Source: Kiritimatiellia bacterium | GTDB lineage: Bacteria; Verrucomicrobiota; Kiritimatiellia; RFP12; UBA1067 | DNA: 50,025 bases | Direction of reading: 5' to 3' | NCBI GenBank assembly: GCA_017520845.1 | Contig: JAFXEU010000088.1 | Coordinates: 1 to 50,025 of the forward strand | Shown: positions 45,112 through 50,025 of the stretch, piece after piece | Numbering within the stretch: position 1 is the first letter of the stretch | Layout of the letters: every line of letters starts with the position of its first letter | Made by a program: the position numbers and the translations under genes | Notes under the pieces: generated by a model | Databases searched by the model: none | What the model was told of the DNA's origin: nothing | What the model saw: only the letters and a program-made list of their open reading frames with translations

Positions 45112-46559
45112 TACTTAGCCCTCCCGCGAAGAAAAACAAATATCGCGAAAATTACGGCAACCGCCGCGGAAACCGCAACGGCACAATCAAGCCTCAATCC
45201 GCCCGGAACAAGACCCCAGGGCTGATTGCCGGTACCCGGAGTCCAAAGGATAAACGACGCTATTACCATCGTCATGAAGATACCCGGAATGAGCGTCACC
45301 AAAGAGGCGCATTTCTTACCCTGGCGCAAAAGCCATACCGTCGCCGCCATAAGCGTTGTTGCCGAAAGCATCTGATTGCCCCAAGCGAAATAATTCCAGA
45401 GCTTTTTAAACGATTCGCCATTCAAATTCGACCACCAGAGCAAAGCGGAAACGATCGCGATAAGCGGAACGCATGTGAAAACGCGACGTGCAAGATTTAC
45501 CTGATTTATCGTAAACATTTCGGCAATGCTCAATCTCGCGCTTCTAAGAGCCGTATCTCCGCTCGTGACGGCAAGCACGACAATCGCAAAAATAGTTACT
45601 CCGCCCATCCAGGCTCCAAGGAAGTGCGTTGTAATATTCCCAAGAATAACCGGCTCTTTAAGTGAAATATTTGTAGAGTCGATATTATAAATCGCGAGCG
45701 CAGCGGCCGCCCAGATCATCGCGATGATTCCCTCGAGCACCATCATACCGAAGAATGTAGAGCGAGCCTGGCGTTCGCTCGTCATCGTGCGGGCCACAAT
45801 CGGGCTTTGGGTCGCGTGAAAACCGGAGATGATTCCACATGCGATAGTGACAAAAAGGCACGGGAAAAGCGGACTGGCGTTCTTAAACCCGGCAAAGCCT
45901 TCACAATCGTCGAGTATCGAAGGATTCTTAAATCCCGCGAAAACAAGAGCGGCTGAAATCGCGATCGAGCCTACTATCAAAAGCGCTCCGAATACAGGAT
46001 AAACGCGACCGATAATCTTATCGACTGGGAACAGCGTCGCGGCGATATAGTAGGCGAAAATAATCCCGACCGCCCACCAGAAAAACGAAACGCTCGGTAA
46101 AACGGTTTGATTGATCAGATTGGCGGGAATGTTGATAAACACTGCGACCACAAGCAAGAGAAGAACAACCATAACCCAGGAAAACGCCGAAGCGTAGACC
46201 GACCCGAGATATTTTCTCACTATTTTAGGGAGATTCGCCCCACCCTCTCTGAGCGACATCATACCGCCCGCGAAATCGTGGACTGCGCCCATAAGGATAC
46301 AACCGACAGGGATTATCAAAAGCGCGATCTTACCGAACTTTATGCCAATGATTACGCCGATAACGGGACCGACGCCAGCGATATTGAGAAGCTGAATAAG
46401 CATATTCTTCCATTGCGGCAACGGCACGCAATCTACTCCGTCCGGCGCGGCGACAGCCGGAGTCGCGCGATCGTCAGGACCTAGAATTTTCTCAACGATC
46501 TTACCGTAGGTAAAGTAACCAATAATCAAAAAGGCGATACCGCCAAGAAAGTATGTCAT
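45111..46559 (-). CDS. cstA: CstA-family carbon starvation / peptide transporter
   Basis: A 482-aa polytopic membrane protein with about 13 to 16 TM helices. It begins TYFLGGIAFLIIGYFTYG and has PLPQWKNMLIQLLNIAGVGPVIGVIIG (about residues 47-73), SLREGGANLPKIVRKYLG, and GFHATQSPIVARTMTSE. E. coli CstA has 701 residues; this is the shorter form found in many anaerobes. The family imports pyruvate or peptides during carbon starvation. The ATG follows an AAGGAAAGG ribosome site. Confidence 0.92.
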   Translation of the reverse strand: MTYFLGGIAFLIIGYFTYGKIVEKILGPDDRATPAVAAPDGVDCVPLPQWKNMLIQLLNIAGVGPVIGVIIGIKFGKIALLIIPVGCILMGAVHDFAGGMMSLREGGANLPKIVRKYLGSVYASAFSWVMVVLLLLVVAVFINIPANLINQTVLPSVSFFWWAVGIIFAYYIAATLFPVDKIIGRVYPVFGALLIVGSIAISAALVFAGFKNPSILDDCEGFAGFKNASPLFPCLFVTIACGIISGFHATQSPIVARTMTSERQARSTFFGMMVLEGIIAMIWAAAALAIYNIDSTNISLKEPVILGNITTHFLGAWMGGVTIFAIVVLAVTSGDTALRSARLSIAEMFTINQVNLARRVFTCVPLIAIVSALLWWSNLNGESFKKLWNYFAWGNQMLSATTLMAATVWLLRQGKKCASLVTLIPGIFMTMVIASFILWTPGTGNQPWGLVPGGLRLDCAVAVSAAVAVIFAIFVFLRGRAK

Positions 46560-46616
46560 TGCGAAAACCTTTCCTTCTGTAACTTAATGTACGACAAAAT
46601 AAAATTGCTATTTAGG

Positions 46617-46625
46617 ATTATACCA
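46617..46625 (-). promoter_or_regulatory. Extended -10 promoter of the cstA operon
   Basis: On the minus strand TGGTATAAT with -10 at 46622-46617. A 5' UTR of about 50 nt leads to the cstA ATG. It lies just after the stop of the antiporter gene, so cstA-NUDIX-rsmI has its own promoter. Confidence 0.6.
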
Positions 46626-46649
46626 TTTTTTTTGCTAATGCGACACTCT

Positions 46650-47642
46650 TCAGGACCTTTCGCCAAGAATGACGAACACGGTATAAACAACAAACACCGC
46701 CAACCATAAAAGACCTTTACGCCTGCCGATTCTACCATCTGAACCCGGCGAGCGGAAATTAAAAGCAAACAAGGTTATGGAAATTGACAGTGCGCTCATC
46801 ACCGGCAAATCGCGCATCATGACAGACTCTGAAATATCTTTCGCGGGAGAAATGACGCAGGCAAGACCCACAACGGCCAAAGTATTGAAGAAATTCGATC
46901 CGATAATGTTGCCGAGAACGAATTCGTGTTCGCCCCGACGCGCCGCAGCGATGGCGCTGGCCAATTCAGGTAGCGATGTTCCTATCGCAACTATCGTAAG
47001 GCCGATCATAAGTTCACTGACGCCGAACGTGCGGGCGATATCCACCGAGCCCCATACCAGAACATGAGAAGATCCGACGAGAAGCGCAAGTCCCACAAGA
47101 AGTTTTAAAAGTTCAATCCACAAAACACAGCCGTCCTTCCGCCCTGCATCGGGTCCGGCGCCGGCGGAACCGTTTGATTTCTGATCGAACCAGCAGTACA
47201 GCGGAAGCAGAACCAAAAATAAACCGAGCAGAACGGACGAGTCGAATTTCGAACAGGTTCTGTCGATGAGAAGACAATAGGTCAATGCGGAGATCGCAAA
47301 AAGAACAGGCCCTGCAACCAGCGCGGTTGTCCGTTTCGCCGTAATCGGTTTTATTATCGCAGTAACGCCAAGTATCGCGGCGATATTGAAAATGCAGCTG
47401 CCGTACGCGTTACCGAGTGAAAGAGCGGAATGGTCCGAGAGGCCCGACATCACGCTGACGCAAAGTTCAGGTGCGCTGGTACCGAAGCCGATAACGACCA
47501 TGCCGATGATAAAAGGCGAAATGCCGAGCTTTTTAGCAACTTTCGACGCGGCCGAAATAAATAAATCACTCGAATAAACAAGAAGTGAAAGGCCTCCGAG
47601 AACGAAGACCGGTGAAAGGTAAAAAGGAATATCTTTATCCAT
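46650..47642 (-). CDS. Calcium/sodium antiporter (CaCA family, YrbG-like)
   Basis: A 330-aa membrane protein with ten or so TM helices in two homologous halves. The alpha-repeats are VIGFGTSAPELCVSVMSG (about residues 51-68) and VAIGTSLPELASAIAAARRG (about 216-236), with the Glu of each PE pair forming the ion site. An acidic-poor loop with Gly/Ala (about 152-170) links the halves. It probably expels Ca2+ in exchange for Na+. A TGATATACT -10 like sequence at 47670-47678 lies upstream. The ribosome site is weak. Confidence 0.92.
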   Translation of the reverse strand: MDKDIPFYLSPVFVLGGLSLLVYSSDLFISAASKVAKKLGISPFIIGMVVIGFGTSAPELCVSVMSGLSDHSALSLGNAYGSCIFNIAAILGVTAIIKPITAKRTTALVAGPVLFAISALTYCLLIDRTCSKFDSSVLLGLFLVLLPLYCWFDQKSNGSAGAGPDAGRKDGCVLWIELLKLLVGLALLVGSSHVLVWGSVDIARTFGVSELMIGLTIVAIGTSLPELASAIAAARRGEHEFVLGNIIGSNFFNTLAVVGLACVISPAKDISESVMMRDLPVMSALSISITLFAFNFRSPGSDGRIGRRKGLLWLAVFVVYTVFVILGERS

Positions 47643-47708
47643 ATTGAAAACCTGATGAAATTTCGGAAAAGTATATCATTTTTTACCCCAACTGTGTTAT
47701 CCTTTCGT

Positions 47709-47927
47709 AAGGGTCACCCTTATCCCACTTTTTCTGGGGGGATTTATCCCAATTTTCAAAAAAGCCCAATAAAACCCTATGAAAATTTATTTTCACACCC
47801 CTTCTTTTTCGTCGTAGACTTTTTCACCTTAAGGCGCTCATTCCAACACGAAGAACATCTGCGCGGAATCGCCCCCGGCTCGAAGGCCTTGCGTGCATCA
47901 ATTCAAAAAATGGGATAAGGGCGGGTG
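47709..47927. mobile_element. MITE-like element holding repeat copy B
   Basis: The left edge is CACCCTTATCCCA (47715-47727) and the right edge is TGGGATAAGGGCGGGTG (47911-47927), an imperfect inverted pair about 210 bp apart. The left edge is itself inside the small palindrome AAGGGT-C-ACCCTT (47709-47721). Bases 47861-47910 repeat 111-160 with one mismatch. No credible coding sequence: the forward frame 47655-47918 lacks protein features and ends in the repeat. It is probably a non-autonomous element of the family seen at the left of the window. Confidence 0.6.
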
Positions 47928-48141
47928 AGAGACGTACTTCGGACACATTAAAACCCGATCCTTCCCCAATGTGGCCCATGGATCTATTTTAACGCGTCCG
48001 AAGTGCTTTAGTGTCCAGCAGCCGTATCCCCCGAGCGCAAGCGAGTCGCGAAGCGATGTCAATCAGGGGTGTACCCAGCTTCCCAATCCGATTGGTCGTG
48101 GCGCGATTTTTATCTCCTATGGGGACCTTCTAACCTAAATA
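47928..48141. other. Gene-free accessory spacer with inverted repeats
   Basis: No frame looks coding. ACTTCGGAC (47936-47944) and GTCCGAAGT (47996-48004) form a 9-bp inverted repeat enclosing 51 nt. Bases 48027-48060 are rich in CGCAAGCGAGTCGCGAAGCG, which is partly self-complementary. It links the repeat element to the AT-rich cassette and marks a compositional boundary. No terminator or tRNA was recognised. Confidence 0.6.
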
Positions 48142-48768
48142 TCACAAAGCGCCTGCTGCTTCCATTTGTAAATGATCTTTTGCCCATTCGCCTGACAAAA
48201 CATCATTACACCAATTAACAGAATTGGTTTCACCGTAATTTATCGCTTGTTGCCTAAGCCGCACAAAGAAATTACTAACCGTTGCATCTTCATATCGTAG
48301 AGCTAATTTATTTTCTTGCTTCGTTCCATACGGAGACATAATAAACCGTAAGGAGCGCCAATAATTAGCTCGTGTATCTGTTTCACCATAAGTAAGCAAC
48401 TTATCAATAAAGTTAGTGTAGTTGCCATATCCAGAATATCCTACGGCACTAAGTGTTGTAAATCGGACCATTTCGTTAGTTTCATAAGTATGCCAATCAG
48501 AAGCAATTTCAGAACAATTATTTGAAACAACATTAACTAAATCCATAAATCGTTCTAAATGAATCCCATCAAGCTCAAAGTTAACACCGCCTCCACGAAC
48601 ACCAGAAAAAAAATATTCTGGTGTTCTCTGTTTTCCTAAAAACACATAGTCTGAATACACACGAATAGTTTTTGCATAAATATTAGTAACCAAATTCTCC
48701 TCCTGTGCATGACAACAACTTACATTAATTCCGAAACAAATTATAAACATCACGAGATTATTTTTCAT
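48142..48768 (-). CDS. Secreted protein of unknown family, candidate immunity protein
   Basis: A 208-aa protein with a Sec signal (MKNNLVMFIICFGINVSCCHA, cleavage near residue 21; a lipobox is not clear). The mature part is alpha/beta, rich in Tyr, Asn and Ser, with no motif I recognise. It starts 20 nt after the toxin-like gene on the same strand. Codons are AT-rich (Asn AAT, Ile ATA), unlike the core genes. Predicted role: periplasmic immunity to the upstream hydrolase. That is inferred from order, signal and composition only. Confidence 0.55.
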   Translation of the reverse strand: MKNNLVMFIICFGINVSCCHAQEENLVTNIYAKTIRVYSDYVFLGKQRTPEYFFSGVRGGGVNFELDGIHLERFMDLVNVVSNNCSEIASDWHTYETNEMVRFTTLSAVGYSGYGNYTNFIDKLLTYGETDTRANYWRSLRFIMSPYGTKQENKLALRYEDATVSNFFVRLRQQAINYGETNSVNWCNDVLSGEWAKDHLQMEAAGAL

Positions 48769-48788
48769 TTCATCTTCTCCTTATTACA

Positions 48789-49877
48789 TCATTTTACGTT
48801 GTATTTTACAGTTCCATCTAACATTTTCTTGGCATTTCGACTTACTCCATTCTCTCTCGCACTTATAGTCCACCCATCATAATCAACAATTCCGCAATGG
48901 CCAGGACCGTTCGGATTATACCTACTTGCTATAAAACCAGGTTCAGGATAAGCATAGCCAAGATGCAGCCAATCCCCAAGACCAATTCCCATAGCCCAAT
49001 CATTTGCTGTTGGAGGATATACATTCCCAATCATCGGAACCGTTTGATTTTTCGGCACGGAAAAACCTGCCTCAATTGCTACATCTGCAACAAAACGATT
49101 ACACTTCCATTTCTCTTCTTTTACCTTAGAAAATCCATTTTTGCTTGGCAAAAACATCATATACCCATACTCCGCCAAACCTAAATGGCTCAATGCCGCA
49201 TTTCTCAACCTTAGCATCCCATCCGATCGAGCGACGCCAAAATGATCATAATCACCTTCCTCACAAGGTCCTATTTTTTCTTTTATCGCCGCACAATACC
49301 CCTCGCTGTCCATGTGTACATAGGCCGTCTCGTTAGATTGAGTGCCGTAAACCAACCGTGCTTTAAGCGCAAACACTCCAGCCGATGGCGTAGGAATTGA
49401 TGCATCCCGCCCAGCGTTATAGAGAAGTTGCCAATCATCATAGCTACCATTGTTACGACGTCTGGCCGTATACCACTCAACTTTTGGACTTACAACTGCA
49501 TCTGACGGCAATACATTGAAAAATGCTCCGATCGGAGTTCCTTTGACAACACACATCCCCGTATCAGGAGCACCGCGAATAGTGAGAGACGATGGATTGA
49601 GTACCGTTAAGGCCGTCTCGGCGGCAATTGAACAGGACGATGCATCTATAAATTCACATTTCAATCTTACATCACCATTCTGAGCACTTTCTTCAGCCCC
49701 GTCTATATCAAATTTGCAAGTGTATGATTTAATATCATCAATCGAAATTTCTTTGGGAAGACTAGGTGAAACCGAAACTTTATCCGCACCTTGACAAAGA
49801 GAAACCCGCAATGTGCCATTAGTTTCGACATCTGAAATCATACTCATATACTGAAAGGGATCTGAGGGGATCGGCAA
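48789..49877 (-). CDS. Papain/NlpC-like hydrolase with Ig-like region, candidate orphan toxin (5' end uncertain)
   Basis: At least 362 aa from a TTG at 49877. The frame is open to a stop near 49914, with no ATG upstream and no signal peptide. The N-terminal half is beta-rich and Ig-like (about residues 20-190), including PSSLTIRGAPDTG and SAGVFALKARLVYG. The C-terminal domain has the catalytic-type pair KCNRFVADVAIEAG (Cys about 264) and GHCGIVDYDGW (His about 328), the order of papain-fold NlpC/P60, CHAP or Tae-like amidases. Such domains sit at the C-terminus of polymorphic toxins that cut peptidoglycan. The start may be missing because of truncation, fusion or a contig join. Confidence 0.6.
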   Translation of the reverse strand: MPIPSDPFQYMSMISDVETNGTLRVSLCQGADKVSVSPSLPKEISIDDIKSYTCKFDIDGAEESAQNGDVRLKCEFIDASSCSIAAETALTVLNPSSLTIRGAPDTGMCVVKGTPIGAFFNVLPSDAVVSPKVEWYTARRRNNGSYDDWQLLYNAGRDASIPTPSAGVFALKARLVYGTQSNETAYVHMDSEGYCAAIKEKIGPCEEGDYDHFGVARSDGMLRLRNAALSHLGLAEYGYMMFLPSKNGFSKVKEEKWKCNRFVADVAIEAGFSVPKNQTVPMIGNVYPPTANDWAMGIGLGDWLHLGYAYPEPGFIASRYNPNGPGHCGIVDYDGWTISARENGVSRNAKKMLDGTVKYNVK

Positions 49878-49905
49878 ATTCAGTAGATTACAGGAGCGTA
49901 AGCAT

Positions 49906-50025
49906 ATGTTGAAAGGCTATTTGGAAAAACTGTTTTCTCTGGAAGGTAAGGTAGCTCTGGTGACCGGCAGCGGCCGCGGCATCGGTCAGGTGATCGCTCG
50001 CGAGCTGGCCCGTGCCGGTGCTGAC
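49906..50025 (+). CDS. 5' end of a short-chain dehydrogenase/reductase
   Basis: Forty codons from ATG to the window edge, preceded by CAGGAG (49891-49896). The protein starts MLKGYLEKLFSLEGKVALVTG and has the Rossmann TGSGRGIGQ cofactor motif (about residues 20-28), as in KduD or gluconate 5-dehydrogenase relatives. Leu is mostly CTG and Gly is often GGT, unlike the CTC/CTT and GGC-rich usage of most window genes. It is partial. The change of composition within about 30 bp of the toxin-like gene suggests a recent junction or an assembly join. Confidence 0.8.
   Translation, partial: MLKGYLEKLFSLEGKVALVTGSGRGIGQVIARELARAGAD

Noticed and set aside
47655..47918. 87-codon frame across the MITE-like element
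   Set aside because: Begins in an AT-rich spacer, has Phe-rich low-complexity content and ends with the repeat; no ribosome site.
48100..48141. attC-like or integron cassette site near the CTTCTAACC sequence
   Set aside because: Core-site consensus (RYYYAAC with a paired GTTRRRY) does not match, and no second site or integrase is visible.

Overview
The window looks like a moderately GC-rich Gram-negative chromosome from the PVC group, most likely Kiritimatiellota/Lentisphaerota (Verrucomicrobiota). I infer this from a Chlamydia/spirochaete-like V-type ATPase B subunit, an FtsH-CdaA-FtsK-RodZ gene string, several secreted polysaccharide-degrading proteins, L-fucose isomerase, an HGSNAT-like acyltransferase and abundant Sec/lipoprotein signals. 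No rRNA, tRNA or CRISPR array was found.

Layout. 1-258: the 3' end of an unidentified CDS running into a dispersed repeat, then a promoter. 259-9667 (+): V-ATPase subunit B, then ftsH, cdaA (c-di-AMP synthase), a very short CdaR-like protein, ftsK, a RodZ-like protein, a zinc ribbon and a membrane-anchored nuclease. 9691-14418 (-): a MacAB-TolC-type tripartite exporter whose promoter carries a perfect 22-bp dyad between -35 and -10. 14550-21709 (+): a tightly overlapping operon of phenylacetate-CoA ligase, tandem ACT protein, NtrB/NtrC-like pair, CxxC-rich protein, Ser/Thr kinase, initiating sugar-phosphate transferase and a short TilS. 21723-24179 (+): an SGNH-hydrolase lipoprotein and a BPL_N-like lipoprotein. 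24198-30329 (-): two related small lipoproteins, HisC, an HGSNAT-like acyltransferase, a GspE/PilB ATPase and RpoN. 30431-32635 (-): the ribosomal operon rplY-rpsF-ssb-rpsR-rplI. 32885-41791 (-): a carbohydrate locus (duplicated beta-helix protein, GH9 enzyme, PHP/CehA-like protein) followed by fucI. 41874-47642 (-): a cobalamin riboswitch with its TonB receptor, CstA, NUDIX hydrolase, RsmI and a Ca/Na antiporter. 47643-48141: the repeat again, in a MITE-like element. 48142-49877 (-): an AT-rich accessory pair that looks like an orphan toxin (Ig-like plus papain/NlpC-like domain) with a secreted immunity-like partner. 49906-50025 (+): the start of an SDR gene with different codon use, possibly across an assembly junction.

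Genes are packed into operons with ATGA, GTGA or TAATG overlaps. Promoters recur as an extended -10 (TGRTATAAT) with a weak -35. At several genes the -10 lies only 6-8 nt before the start codon with no Shine-Dalgarno, which suggests leaderless mRNAs. The most interesting parts are the toxin/immunity-like cassette, the repeat that flanks both ends of the core region, the B12 riboswitch, the dyad-controlled exporter promoter and the leaderless promoter architecture.
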